Positions 1 through 9,995 are shown, counted from the first letter of the stretch. The stretch is DNA of 64,000 nt from Bog-257 sp963805985 (GCA_963805985.1 CAWDWG010000003.1:1-64000), one strand, 5' to 3'. The notes: a model not told the origin generated them from the sequence alone. Program-made: numbers and translations.

Positions 1-1705
<1,705 letters not shown>

Positions 1706-2212
1706 AAAATTTACTTGGCTGCACGAGCCCAGACTATAGTCCGCAGAAATTGGCGGACAATATAGCGAGGCCCCGTGAACATGGTGGTAGAGCTGGCCTT
1801 CAGGCCAGCGTCAGGGCGCAGTCACCATCCAGGGCTTTAGCCCCGGAGAAGTGACGGCGCGCCGTATCTACCGGCATGAGCACGCTGAAGAACTTGTCAG
1901 CGTGCGGAGCTCGACGGAGCTCCAGCCTTAATGTAGCGAGCTTGTAGAAAAATCCTGATGCTATTCAGTTGTGAGAGATCAGTCGCCCGTGGCCAGTTGT
2001 CGGTGGCCAGGCAGCACTGACGGTAGAGCGAGCCTTTGGGCTCGCGTCACCGCAGCTCTTATGGTTTGTCATCCCGACCGAGGACTTCAGTCCGACCGAG
2101 GGATCTGCGGTTCCCAGGAATCGCTAGTAAGGTTCTTTACAGGTTTGGCGCAATAGGTCGTGCGTGTAACTCACGCCTGCGGCCGAGATGCAGAAATGCA
2201 CGCGCCTGCGAA
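1706..2212. repeat. long 23S-5S spacer loaded with palindromic and 7-bp repeats
   Basis: About 500 bp separate 23S from 5S, longer than the roughly 100 bp or less usual for this spacer. I see no tRNA cloverleaf and no convincing ORF. It contains two palindromes preceded by GTAGAGC (1785-1812, arms GCTGGCCT/AGGCCAGC; 2022-2047, arms GCGAGCC/GGCTCGC), a GGGCTTTAGCCCC hairpin (1832-1844), a degenerate heptamer array (1988-2015), and one arm of the GTCATCCCGA...GAGGGATCTGC repeat (about 2065-2112). All have relatives elsewhere in the window, so the spacer appears to have been expanded by dispersed repeats that are transcribed with the rRNA. Confidence 0.75.
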
Positions 2213-2328
2213 GCCGGTGATCTTACCGCGGGGGAAATACCCGTTCCCATCCCGAACACGGAAGTCAAGCCCCGCTGGGCCGATTGTACTGCACGCGAAA
2301 GTGTGTGGGAGAGTAGGTCGTCGCCGAC
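2213..2328 (+). rRNA. rrf: 5S ribosomal RNA
   Basis: The segment matches the 5S consensus. It has the loop region CGGGGGAAATACCCGTTCCC, the block ATCCCGAACACGGAAGTCAA, and the 3' block TGGGAGAGTAGGTCG. The 5' end GCCGGTGA can pair with the 3' end TCGCCGAC to close helix I with one mismatch, which sets the ends to within a few bases. It lies in the usual place downstream of 23S and is followed 8 bp later by a strong intrinsic terminator. Confidence 0.93.
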
Positions 2329-2335
2329 ATAAATA

Positions 2336-2372
2336 ACGGCTCCATGTGAATGACATGGAGCCGTTTCCTTTT
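2336..2372 (+). terminator. rRNA operon intrinsic terminator
   Basis: A perfect 12-bp stem (ACGGCTCCATGT / ACATGGAGCCGT) with a 5-base loop is followed by TTCCTTTT. It lies directly after 5S and separates the rRNA operon from the convergent gene ending at 2403. Confidence 0.9.
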
Positions 2373-2402
2373 GGAGCTTGACTGATCGCTACGCGAACTG
2401 AT

Positions 2403-3539
2403 TCATCGTTTCAACCATTCGATCACATTGTCGGGACGAAGAACCCGCTGCCGAGTAGACACAGCCCCTACTGCTGCCTTCCCTTGGTCCAGCCAATCTA
2501 AAACTTGGTCATGGATATCTTCTTTTAGTACCGCCGAATACTGAAGACCAAGGTTAAGCAGGTCTTGAACAAATAGTCGGCGCTCGGATCTCAATTTGGA
2601 CTCAATAGCGGCAAAAGCGGCTGCCAGTGCGTTACTTCTGAATCTAGAGAATCTGCTTTCCTTGTACGTCGTTAAAGGTTCGAACAAGAATCCAGATGAG
2701 CCTGCCTCGATGGCTCGCCGTTGCTGGCCCTCCGCTCGAAGCTTGTGCATGATGTCGATCATGTTTCTTTCAGCTTCCTTGAATTCCTCTACGCCCTTCA
2801 TGTTTCTGGTTGCGAAGACCATGTGGAACAGGAACCGATCTCGTCTCGGATCCATAACCGGTACAGCGCAAGAAAAGGGAAAGTGGCCAGCTGTTCTCAC
2901 GGCATTGGCATAACTACTTACCAGCTCATCTTCGAGCTCCTCTCCATGGAGTTCACGTAAACGACGAACCTCAGCATGCCCAAGAAGTCGTTCGAAAGGC
3001 TTCGAAGGGTCACTCAGAAACCTGTTCACGAAAGAGCTCATGAAGGTGATCAGTACCTCACCAGGATCAAGAAGCAGGAGCGGACGGATCCGGTCAACAG
3101 TAATTAGCTCCCAGCCCCAAGGATCGATGAATATGAATGAAAACACTTTGGTTCGGGGGGTCGCTGTATCTCGAGTGAACTGCGCAATGTTATCTACAGA
3201 ACTCGCGAAGTCCCAAGGCTCTGCTACCACCTCAATACCAGAAATAGTTGACGCATATCTACGAAGCCGACTATAGCTCGCAGGATCCTTCTCGACGAGG
3301 AGGGCCCGCACCCGCTTACAACGGCCACGTGATCTAACATCCTGCAAAACCTTTATTGCGCGATAAAAAGAGGTGTCTGATAAATCGGGACTCTGAGAAT
3401 TCCATGGGCCAGCGAAACAGTCGATATAAACAATTTCCTCCACCCATGTACCGACAATCGGCGTGAAGGCCTTTAGGTATCGCTCCAGTATCTGATGCTT
3501 TGCCGCTGACTGCTCTCGTTCCTCGTAGGGATCTGTCAT
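2403..3539 (-). CDS. tcmP: three-Cys-motif partner protein (TcmP family), Rossmann/methyltransferase-like
   Basis: The 378-residue protein resembles the TcmP family, named because members sit beside three-cysteine-motif (DUF5131) proteins. Visible marks are KHQILERYL near residues 14-22, YIDCFAGP at 38-45 (like SAM-methyltransferase motif I), an acidic VEKD at 82-85, and FIDPWGW at 138-144 (like the DPxY motif IV of N6-adenine methyltransferases). The biochemical role of the family is unknown to me; methyl transfer is an inference from fold-like motifs only. Its start overlaps the end of the DUF5131 gene by 4 bp (ATGA), implying coupled translation. Base composition looks more AT-rich than flanking genes, which suggests transfer. 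Confidence 0.85.
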   Translation of the reverse strand: MTDPYEEREQSAAKHQILERYLKAFTPIVGTWVEEIVYIDCFAGPWNSQSPDLSDTSFYRAIKVLQDVRSRGRCKRVRALLVEKDPASYSRLRRYASTISGIEVVAEPWDFASSVDNIAQFTRDTATPRTKVFSFIFIDPWGWELITVDRIRPLLLLDPGEVLITFMSSFVNRFLSDPSKPFERLLGHAEVRRLRELHGEELEDELVSSYANAVRTAGHFPFSCAVPVMDPRRDRFLFHMVFATRNMKGVEEFKEAERNMIDIMHKLRAEGQQRRAIEAGSSGFLFEPLTTYKESRFSRFRSNALAAAFAAIESKLRSERRLFVQDLLNLGLQYSAVLKEDIHDQVLDWLDQGKAAVGAVSTRQRVLRPDNVIEWLKR

Positions 3540-4345
3540 CCGATATTGCCGGGCTGCGACGTGAACTGCATGCGGTTTAGGAGGGACTTTCTAGTGGCCG
3601 TTGCGGGAACCGTGTTTCTAGTTATCTGTGGGAAGTCATCGTGTGTTCTACCATCAAGCATTCGTCCGGACTCCTTCTTTCGCACGCCTCCCCACTGCTT
3701 AAAAAAGAACGACACGCCGCATTTGTCGCACTGATCGCGGAGCGATCTAACCCATGCTTGATCCATAGGGCGCGCGCCGGGGCCGCTCTCTCCTCCAACT
3801 ATAGCCCATGAAATACCGGAAAGATCAATGATTCCCAGGTCTTCGAGGAGAGGTTCGATAGATAAGAATCGAACTGCTACAGGACTGTCACGGAGATCGT
3901 CGATTCTCGGTATCCCGTATTTGCGATCCTCAACGCTCACTCCCCACCAGATGTGACTCAGTAAACCAAACCTACGGAGACGTCCACTTAGTAATGTGCG
4001 TAACCGGACTGCTCTCTTCGTGAGTACTTGGTATGTATGCCAGTTCGCGGCCTCCATGATTTGGCACACCTGCTCGACATAGTCGTCGGGAACGTGCTCA
4101 TGGAACAGGTCGCTCATCGAATTTACAAATATCATTCGCGGCTCTATCCAACGGAGAGGATCAAGCAATCGTTCGGGGACGACTCTAAGATCAAAGCCCA
4201 GCTCGTAAGGGTGTCCAGGTACGCCGCGAAAACGCTCAGCGAATGTTTCAGCGTAGCAGTGTTTACAGCCGGGGCTGATCTTAGTGCAACCTCGGACCGG
4301 ATTCCACGTTGAATCAGTCCATTCGATGTTTGACTGGGAGCTCAC
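3536..4345 (-). CDS. DUF5131 family protein (phage Gp37/Gp68-like, three-Cys motif)
   Basis: The 269-residue protein begins with the family hallmark IEWTDSTWNPVRGC and carries cysteines at 20, 27 and 30 (CX6CX2C), a spacing suggestive of metal or Fe-S binding and compared by some to radical-SAM enzymes. Later hallmarks are FLSIEPLLEDLG, WAIVGGESGPGARPM and FFFKQWGG. The family occurs in phages and bacteria; its activity is not established as far as I know. It is the first gene of a two-gene operon with tcmP. The start codon is GTG at 4345, with AGGA about 7 bases upstream. The three cysteines and both tryptophan motifs are intact, so it should be functional. Confidence 0.88.
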   Translation of the reverse strand: MSSQSNIEWTDSTWNPVRGCTKISPGCKHCYAETFAERFRGVPGHPYELGFDLRVVPERLLDPLRWIEPRMIFVNSMSDLFHEHVPDDYVEQVCQIMEAANWHTYQVLTKRAVRLRTLLSGRLRRFGLLSHIWWGVSVEDRKYGIPRIDDLRDSPVAVRFLSIEPLLEDLGIIDLSGISWAIVGGESGPGARPMDQAWVRSLRDQCDKCGVSFFFKQWGGVRKKESGRMLDGRTHDDFPQITRNTVPATATRKSLLNRMQFTSQPGNIG

Positions 4346-5124
4346 ATGTATTCCTAAGTCATGTAAGGATATGTCGAGTTGGCATCAATTCCAAGTGACT
4401 TCCCCAATTCCCTTATCTCCCATCATTTGTAGGTCTGACGGGTGGCCCAGCCCATAATGAGGGCACTTTATCCGAGGTTCGTTTGCTCGGGTTGCAGACT
4501 TGTCCCGTCCCTGAAGGGACTCGGGATCAAATACATCGCCTACCCAGCGTTGAAACGCTGGGCTATTATCTTCCGTCTCGCGTTGCGAGACTCGGTTTAT
4601 CGCGCGGGTGCGGAGTCGTCATCTTCCGTTTCGCGGGGCGAGACTCCGGCGTTGGCTCGTCGGCTCTAGTTGGCGGAGACCGCATTCTGCCACTGCGGAC
4701 GAACCGCAGATCCCTCGGCTACGCTCGGGATGACAGGAATCAGTTGTCGGTTGTCAGTTGTCAGTTGTCAGTGTTCTCCCACCTGGCCAACAGAGGGCTA
4801 GAGTCGGGCGCCCGCGTGTGCCGTCCCTGAAGGGACTCGGGTTGTTACGGGACGCCTACCCAGCGTTGAAACGCTGGGCTATGATCTTCCGTCTCGCGTT
4901 GTGAGACTCGGTTCGTTTCGGCGGCGGTGCTTATGCCGCCTCCAGCGAAAATCCGCACCCTAGCCAAAGGAAGGCTAGGATGGGGCACCCGGCGGGGCGA
5001 GACTCGGTTTATCGCGGGTGCAGAGTCGTCAAATTCCGTCTCGCGTTGCGAGACTCGGTTCATCGCAGCTGGCCTTTTCCTTTTGTGATTGCTTTTCGGG
5101 CGGGTGTGATCGACGCTGACCTTC
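4346..5124. repeat. repeat-dense intergenic region with a duplicated composite unit
   Basis: No credible gene lies in this 780-bp stretch. A composite of three palindromic modules occurs twice in the same order: A, CCGTCCCTGAAGGGACTCGG (4505, 4821); B, CCCAGCGTTGAAACGCTGGG (4541, 4858); C, GTCTCGCGTTGCGAGACTCG (4574, 4890). Module C and its downstream flank recur at 4991-5066. Between the composites lie one arm of the GAGGGATCTGC repeat (4700-4738) and a clean 7-bp array (4741-4775). A further hairpin, CCTAGCC...GGCTAGG, is at 4960-4977. The pattern suggests successive duplication of dispersed palindromes next to the TcmP/DUF5131 genes. Confidence 0.8.
4741..4775. repeat. heptanucleotide tandem repeat, 5 copies
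   Basis: Five consecutive 7-mers read CAGTTGT, CGGTTGT, CAGTTGT, CAGTTGT, CAGTGTT. The array is the least degenerate of several 7-bp-period arrays in the window. Confidence 0.85.
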
Positions 5125-5523
5125 TTACTCCTCTACAACTCGCCGGTGAGGAACTGCGCGCGCGCCATCGCCGAAACTCCAGTCGGCATCGGTGTTGGTC
5201 ACGATCGAGACCATGACATCGCTCGCCTCCATCCCGCAGGAGTCCTTCAATTCGCGGCATAGCTCGGCGTAAAACTTCTGCTTCGCCTCCTGGCTGCGAG
5301 GACGGCTGACGACGGTGACCACGATGACCTGGTTGGTGCGTGGGATGCCGAGGCCGGTGTCCTGCACGATGAAGTGTTCCGCTGCATGCTCTTCGTAAAT
5401 CTGATAGCGATCGCGCTCGGGCACCTGGAACGCGGACAGCATGGCGCGATGAGCGGCGTCCAGAAGTCGCGTCACCTGCTCAGGCGTGCGCCCGGCGATT
5501 GCATCAATGCGGATGAGAGGCAT
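5125..5523 (-). CDS. tautomerase (4-oxalocrotonate tautomerase superfamily)
   Basis: The 132-residue protein begins MPLIRID, placing Pro2, the catalytic base of the superfamily, at the mature N-terminus. The later segment DADWSFGDG matches the conserved C-terminal part of Tautomerase_2-type proteins. The last residues as read (ARAVPHRRVVEE) do not look like the family, whereas one frame over the same DNA reads RAQFLTGEL and stops at 5133-5135, which is the ending I would expect. The shift falls in a (GC)5 run at 5156-5165 and is probably a one-base indel. The substrate cannot be told from sequence. Confidence 0.8.
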   Translation of the reverse strand: MPLIRIDAIAGRTPEQVTRLLDAAHRAMLSAFQVPERDRYQIYEEHAAEHFIVQDTGLGIPRTNQVIVVTVVSRPRSQEAKQKFYAELCRELKDSCGMEASDVMVSIVTNTDADWSFGDGARAVPHRRVVEE

Positions 5524-5844
5524 TTTTTCCCCCGTTCGTTACCGGCTGTATGATCTTCCGTCGCCATTGGACAGCGATGAGGCTAAGGTACCACTTCGGC
5601 CAGTTGGTGCAACGGTCAACATCCAAGTACGGACTCACATCCAACAAAAAAGCTTTCTTATCTCGACAACGAAATCCGGATTGCCGAGGAGTTCAGGTTG
5701 CCATAACGAAGGATTTGCGCTCCTGAAAATGTGCGATGCGACGAACAAAACAGGACTCTCGCACGGCCTTACGATTGACATGGTCTCCCGTCCAACAAGG
5801 GAGGATCTCTCATCTCCAAAACGATTCAGGATGCGATTTCAGGC
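5524..5844. other. divergent intergenic region
   Basis: This 320-bp gap separates the leftward tautomerase from the rightward DUF347 gene and should hold both promoters. A TTGACA hexamer is at 5775-5780, but I see no good -10 at 16-18 bp. A weak CTCCC/GGGAG hairpin follows at 5785-5803. No ORF here is convincing. Confidence 0.5.
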
Positions 5845-6624
5845 ATGAGCAATAATTCCGAAACAAATGGCTCCATGTGGAGCAAGGTGCCGCAGGTCAC
5901 GCTGGCCTTCTGGTGCGTCAAGATTCTGGCGACCACCGTGGGCGAGACTGGCGGCGACGCGCTCTCGATGACCTTGAACCTGGGCTATGCCGTCAGCAGC
6001 CTGATCCTGCTGGGTTTCTTCGTGGCGGCGTTGACGGCGCAGGTGGTCTCCAAACGCTATCATCCCGTGTTCTATTGGACGGTGGTTGTGGCCACCACCA
6101 CTGTCGGCACCACCACGTCCGACTACCTCGACCGGACCCTCGGGCTGGGCTATGTCAAGTCCTCGACGATGCTGTTCTGCGGCGTGATCCTGGTATTGCT
6201 GATCTGGCGCTTTACCACAGGCCGGATCGCCTTCGACCGCGTCATCTCGCGGCGCGACGAGACCTTCTACTGGCTGGCGATTCTGGTGTCGAACACGCTG
6301 GGCACGGCGATCGGCGACATGACGGCTACGACGCTGGGGCTCGGCTTCGAGCGCGGGGCGCTGATCTTCGCTGGACTGATCGCCCTCGTGGCTGCGCTCC
6401 ACTACTTCACCAAAATTCCCGATAGCGTCTTGTTCTGGTCGGCGTACATTCTGACGCGGCCGCTGGGAGCGACGCTGGGCGACACGCTGACCAAGTCGCA
6501 TTCCGAAGGCGGGCTGGCGCTGGGACGCTTCACCTCGACCTTCACCATGATCGCGGCGATGGTGGTCGTCATCCTGCTGACCTCGCAACGCAGGCCTGCG
6601 CCAGAGGCCGCTGAGGACTACTGA
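5845..6624 (+). CDS. DUF347 repeat integral membrane protein (COG4705-like)
   Basis: The 259-residue protein has about eight hydrophobic helices built from four repeats. Each repeat carries a variant of the same motif: TTVGETGGD near residue 30, TTVGTTTSD near 90, NTLGTAIGD near 150, and RPLGATLGD near 210. This is the pattern of the DUF347 family of multipass membrane proteins of unknown function. The regularly spaced acidic Asp and Glu residues within membrane segments suggest an ion or small-molecule path, which is inference. No operon partner is visible: the next gene is convergent 400 bp away. The Shine-Dalgarno sequence is weak. Confidence 0.85.
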   Translation: MSNNSETNGSMWSKVPQVTLAFWCVKILATTVGETGGDALSMTLNLGYAVSSLILLGFFVAALTAQVVSKRYHPVFYWTVVVATTTVGTTTSDYLDRTLGLGYVKSSTMLFCGVILVLLIWRFTTGRIAFDRVISRRDETFYWLAILVSNTLGTAIGDMTATTLGLGFERGALIFAGLIALVAALHYFTKIPDSVLFWSAYILTRPLGATLGDTLTKSHSEGGLALGRFTSTFTMIAAMVVVILLTSQRRPAPEAAEDY

Positions 6625-7031
6625 GAGGCACGTCGCTTTACGCGTGGGCGGCGGTGGTAGTGGCGCTGGTCGCGCAGGCGCTCGAAGTCGACCGCGCCGC
6701 CGACAGATCGCTACGGCTGCGCCGCCGATAGCTAAAGATGCCATCGACGAGAAATGCTGCGCGAATGCCCCGTGGCATGGATGCGGTCGCTCGTAATATA
6801 GGGGGCCTTTGACTCGCCCTGCCTGTTCTGCGAACAGGCGAGGGCTCGCTCAGGATGACACGTCAAGAACAGGACAGTTACCGCTGTCACCGCTGGTGAA
6901 ACCTCCCAAGGCAGCGAAATGCCGGTGAAAGAGATACCCCACAATGTGGGATACGGGCATCTGTCCAGGCGTTTCCTTTTACATCAAATCTCTCGCAGAT
7001 TCCGACACCCTCACAGTTGCCGTCAGGCCAG
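6625..7031. repeat. intergenic region with a GTCATCCTGAGCGAG-type palindromic repeat
   Basis: The gap lies between convergent genes. From about 6798 to 6866 it carries a repeat that on the minus strand begins TGTCATCCTGAGCGAGCCC and contains a GCCTGTTC/GAACAGGC hairpin (6821-6839). This is a relative of the GTCATCCCGA repeats at 2065, 4700 and 38734. A short CCCACA/TGTGGG hairpin is at 6938-6949. I see no gene. Confidence 0.6.
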
Positions 7032-7844
7032 TTATTCCACCGCCAGATCAAACTGAAAGCTCTCGCCTCCGACTGATACCGTGGCTCGTATGGCGCGGCC
7101 TTTCTTGCCATGGTCGCCTGCAGCCGTGCTTTCCGACAACTTGCCCAGCGGGTAGTAAACGATGCCGGCGACATTGCCTTGTGGCGGGATGGTGTTGGCC
7201 AGCAGGCCGCACTGCTGAACATAATCGGGCGATACCTGATGCTGAAGCTGGGCGAGCGGATCGGGACCACGGGTTTCTCGAGCTCGTAACTGGCAGGGCT
7301 GATCGCATTCGGGTGGACGGCGAGGTTCGTCTTCCGAATCCAGCGCGCCCGGAGTGTCGGTGTAGAGAAGGCTCTTGCCACCGGGCATGGCATTGCCGTT
7401 GGTGCGGGCGGCGATGGCGCGCATCATCTCCAGCATCTGCGGATTGACCATGTCGGCGGTAATGGGAGCTTGCGGATCGTTTCCCGCGAGCGAGCCAACG
7501 CTGTACCGCACCATGTTGTACGGCTTGCTGAGCTTCTTGGCCAGCTCGGCGGTGGAGATGGCCGCGACCGCGTGCCCACCAACCGAGTCTTGCACGGACA
7601 CGTCTTCCGGTTTAAGCGTCACCGAATGCCGCCCGGCGTTATACACGCGAACTTTGATGGCGAGGTATTTCCGGTTCAGCACGGCGCGGGCTGCGGCGAC
7701 TACGGTGTACTGCTTGCCCACGGCATATTGATAGACAATCCCGTCGACATAGAAAGTACCCGACTGGACGTTCTGCGGGATCGAAGTCTCATCCTGGGCA
7801 AAGACGGAGCCGGCAAACAACAACAGGAAAACCAGGTAGCGCAT
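7032..7844 (-). CDS. secreted protein of unknown function
   Basis: The 270-residue protein starts with a clear Sec signal peptide (residues 1-16, ending VFA before QD). The start is well supported by GGAGG five bases upstream of ATG. The N-terminal 100 residues look like a beta-rich domain (repeated V-x-V strands, with EDVSVQDSVGG in the middle); the middle is rich in Pro, Asn and Arg; and the C-terminal part again looks beta-rich. I do not recognise a family. It is followed 90 bp upstream by another exported protein in the same orientation, so both may serve the envelope. Confidence 0.75.
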   Translation of the reverse strand: MRYLVFLLLFAGSVFAQDETSIPQNVQSGTFYVDGIVYQYAVGKQYTVVAAARAVLNRKYLAIKVRVYNAGRHSVTLKPEDVSVQDSVGGHAVAAISTAELAKKLSKPYNMVRYSVGSLAGNDPQAPITADMVNPQMLEMMRAIAARTNGNAMPGGKSLLYTDTPGALDSEDEPRRPPECDQPCQLRARETRGPDPLAQLQHQVSPDYVQQCGLLANTIPPQGNVAGIVYYPLGKLSESTAAGDHGKKGRAIRATVSVGGESFQFDLAVE

Positions 7845-7937
7845 GGAACCTCCGCTGGCATGGGACGGGGGTAGCCAGAGATTCCATCGGCAAGAGCGGC
7901 AAAGGGCATGAGGCGCGATATCCGCTCCGAAGATTGC

Positions 7938-8678
7938 TCACTGCTGTAGCTCGGCAGTAAGTTTGATCTCGCCGCCGGTGACCTTGAGCTTTCGCTGCCA
8001 CGGCTGGTATCCAGACTTCTTGACCACCACGATGTGCTCCCCAGGACTCAGTTCGATTGTGGACGGCGTATTCCCTACGAAACTACCGTCGACCTCGATA
8101 TCCGCTCCGTCTGGACTAGAGGCTACGCTGATTCTCGGAGCCGAAGCATTCGCAACCCCCGTTTCCGCAGGTGGGGCGGTGCTCGTAGCGACGGGAGCCG
8201 AAGACTTTACCGCGGCAGTTTGTATTTGAGCACCATGCACCGCCCAGTCTTTTACTATCCCTTCACAGGCGTCCTGAACCGAGCCGCCCAGCGACAGTGT
8301 GGAGTGGCTTACAACGGCATCGCCCGAGGTTTTTTGAAAAACAGCGACCTTGTTCTTGTGACGTAACGCTCCCTTACCGCCTTCGTGGTCGAGCAGCACA
8401 ATGTAATCTGCAACGTCCTGCTTGTTATTTACCATCACCTGGGGACAGCGTTCGCCAAACGTCTTGATGATCTCGGCGGTTTGCGGGCGCGCGCCTCCAT
8501 GGGTCTGCGCACCCCAATTTCCGTTGCTTCCTCCGCCAGAGCCCGACATCTCCCACGATTCGCTGTCTGTGATGAAGACCCTTGGTTTTTCAGATGGGGA
8601 TTGAGATGCGGAATAAACTTGACCAAGGAAATTGAGACAGGCAGCAAGACAAAACACAACCAGGCCAGATATTTTCAC
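7938..8678 (-). CDS. exported PEGA-domain protein
   Basis: The 246-residue protein has an N-terminal signal peptide (residues 1-23). A central region contains two cysteines that may pair (ERCPQ and QDACEG). A Ser/Ala/Pro linker is followed by a C-terminal PEGA-type domain, recognisable from SSPDGADIEVDGSFVGNTPS and ELSPGEHIVVVKKSGYQPW. PEGA domains are surface or periplasmic beta folds, often tethered to envelope proteins. The start is GTG at 8678 with AAGGAG six bases upstream, which overrides internal ATGs. Function beyond envelope association is not inferable. Confidence 0.83.
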   Translation of the reverse strand: MKISGLVVFCLAACLNFLGQVYSASQSPSEKPRVFITDSESWEMSGSGGGSNGNWGAQTHGGARPQTAEIIKTFGERCPQVMVNNKQDVADYIVLLDHEGGKGALRHKNKVAVFQKTSGDAVVSHSTLSLGGSVQDACEGIVKDWAVHGAQIQTAAVKSSAPVATSTAPPAETGVANASAPRISVASSPDGADIEVDGSFVGNTPSTIELSPGEHIVVVKKSGYQPWQRKLKVTGGEIKLTAELQQ

Positions 8679-8764
8679 GGCATACTCCTTGGTATTTTTA
8701 CCGAAGTCTATGCCTAAATCTGGGCGTCCGAAAGTGTTTTTCTTAGTCGACTGACGCCCTCGGC

Positions 8765-9133
8765 CTATTCGCTCCAGACGGCCAGCTCGTTGCCGTTGGG
8801 ATCGGTGAAGTGGAAGCGGCGGCCGCCGGGGAATCCGAAGATCTCCTTCACGATCTTGCCGCCCGCGGTCTTGACCTCGCCATAGATTTCTTCCAGCGCT
8901 GCGGCATAGATCACGATGAGCGGGCCGCCGGTCTTGCCGCCGCTCGGCGCAGCGGGATGAGCGTCCTTAGTGAATCCGCCGGCCAGACGGCCGTCGACAA
9001 AGCTGGTGTAGTCGGGACCGTAGTCCTGAAACTTCCAGCCAAAGACCTGCTGGTAGAAACGCTTGATGGCTTCGATGTCGGTGGCAGGAAACTCGATGTA
9101 GTCGATCTGCAGGTCGTGCTCTTTGCCGGGCAT
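8765..9133 (-). CDS. VOC (glyoxalase/bleomycin-resistance fold) protein
   Basis: The 122-residue single-domain protein fits the vicinal-oxygen-chelate family. It has the paired beta-alpha-beta-beta-beta pattern with IDYIEFPATDIEAIKRFYQ at the start, FGWKFQDYG, and the closing FHFTDPNGNELAVWSE. Candidate metal ligands include Glu in IEFPATD and Glu in GNELAVW. Such proteins act as dioxygenases, lyases or binding proteins; the substrate cannot be predicted. ATG at 9133 is preceded by GAGG about 11 bases upstream. Confidence 0.85.
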   Translation of the reverse strand: MPGKEHDLQIDYIEFPATDIEAIKRFYQQVFGWKFQDYGPDYTSFVDGRLAGGFTKDAHPAAPSGGKTGGPLIVIYAAALEEIYGEVKTAGGKIVKEIFGFPGGRRFHFTDPNGNELAVWSE

Positions 9134-9177
9134 GTCGGAATGTCCTCGCGCCTAGAGTACATCAGCGCGCGGCCGAC

Positions 9178-9209
9178 CCAAAAGCAAAAGGCGCGGTAGC
9201 CCGCGCCTT
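9178..9209 (-). terminator. intrinsic terminator of the 9235-9732 gene
   Basis: Read on the minus strand, the stem AAGGCGCGG / CCGCGCCTT (9209-9188) with a 4-base loop is followed by a T-rich run (TTTTGCTTTT). It lies just after the stop at 9235. Confidence 0.75.
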
Positions 9210-9234
9210 GCTTAGCTTAAATCCCGTTCTGACG

Positions 9235-9732
9235 TTACTGGTTGTCGCTCGCGCCGCCGGGCTGCGTCTGGTTGTCGACGCCCAGCTCATGCGGCGAAGG
9301 GAAGCTTGCGGTCTCGGGATTCAGCAGTCCGGTGTGATCCGGCCCAAGTCCCAGCTTGATGAGTGCGCGAGAGTCAGGCGTGATCCTGGTCTGCCAGCCG
9401 TTCGCGGCCTGGTAGCGCAGCATCGCGTCCTTCGACGACTGGTCCCAGACACCGGTGGGATCGCCCGCGAGGTAGTGCTCGCGGATGAGCGCGTTCTGGA
9501 TCGCGACCGTGCGATCCTGATCGATCGAGTGCTGACCGTGAGACCGAGTCGTTGCCGTTTTCACTGCACGCGTAGAGGAATGATGGCTGGCCGAACTATG
9601 ATGCGTGCTGGAAAGCTGCGTGTGCTTGGTCTTCGATTTGGTGGTGCTGGTGCTCGCCGAGGCCCATGTGACCAGGGACAGCGACACCAAAAACACACCG
9701 GCGATTTGGAATGCACGTGTTTCGCTAGGCAA
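9235..9732 (-). CDS. exported peptidoglycan-binding-like domain protein
   Basis: From the chosen TTG start the protein is 165 residues. It has a hydrophobic N-terminal segment, AFQIAGVFLVSLSLVTWA, then a Ser/Thr/His/Lys-rich linker (residues ~28-65), then a helical domain resembling PG_binding_1, with AIQNALIREHYLAGDPTGVW and MLRYQAANGW. The C-terminal tail is Pro/Gly rich. The TTG at 9732 is preferred because GAGG lies six bases upstream and it gives a normal signal peptide. The frame stays open to 9843, but upstream starts lack a good ribosome-binding site. A cell-wall-associated role is inferred. Confidence 0.7.
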   Translation of the reverse strand: MPSETRAFQIAGVFLVSLSLVTWASASTSTTKSKTKHTQLSSTHHSSASHHSSTRAVKTATTRSHGQHSIDQDRTVAIQNALIREHYLAGDPTGVWDQSSKDAMLRYQAANGWQTRITPDSRALIKLGLGPDHTGLLNPETASFPSPHELGVDNQTQPGGASDNQ

Positions 9733-9958
9733 CGACCACCTCTCTGTCACTACATAGGGGAGCTGCAAATGACTGCCCATTGTAATTAAACATTCACCAA
9801 TTTGGGAACCACAAAAACCGCCCGGTTCCCAGTTTGAAAACATAGTTCCCGGAACGGGACAAAGCGGCGCCGGGCATCGCTTTTGTGGGATGCGCCTGAT
9901 TCGCCCCGAGATTGCTAGGGAGTTAATACCCCGGCGGGCAGCCGGGCCTCGGTTCCAG

Positions 9959-9995
9959 CCCCCAGGTTAGCCCAAACGATGGGCGAACCTGGGGC
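9959..9995 (-). terminator. large hairpin after htrA
   Basis: An imperfect stem CCCAGGTT...AACCTGGG with inner GCCCA/TGGGC pairing lies directly downstream of the htrA stop at 10017. It resembles the hairpin at 4960-4977, so it may be a repeat acting as a terminator. There is no T tract. Confidence 0.45.

Noticed and set aside
1706..2212. tRNA gene in the rRNA spacer
   Set aside because: No cloverleaf or T-loop consensus could be built.
5839..6744. 301-codon frame antisense to the DUF347 gene
   Set aside because: Low-complexity Arg-rich shadow opposite an obvious membrane protein.
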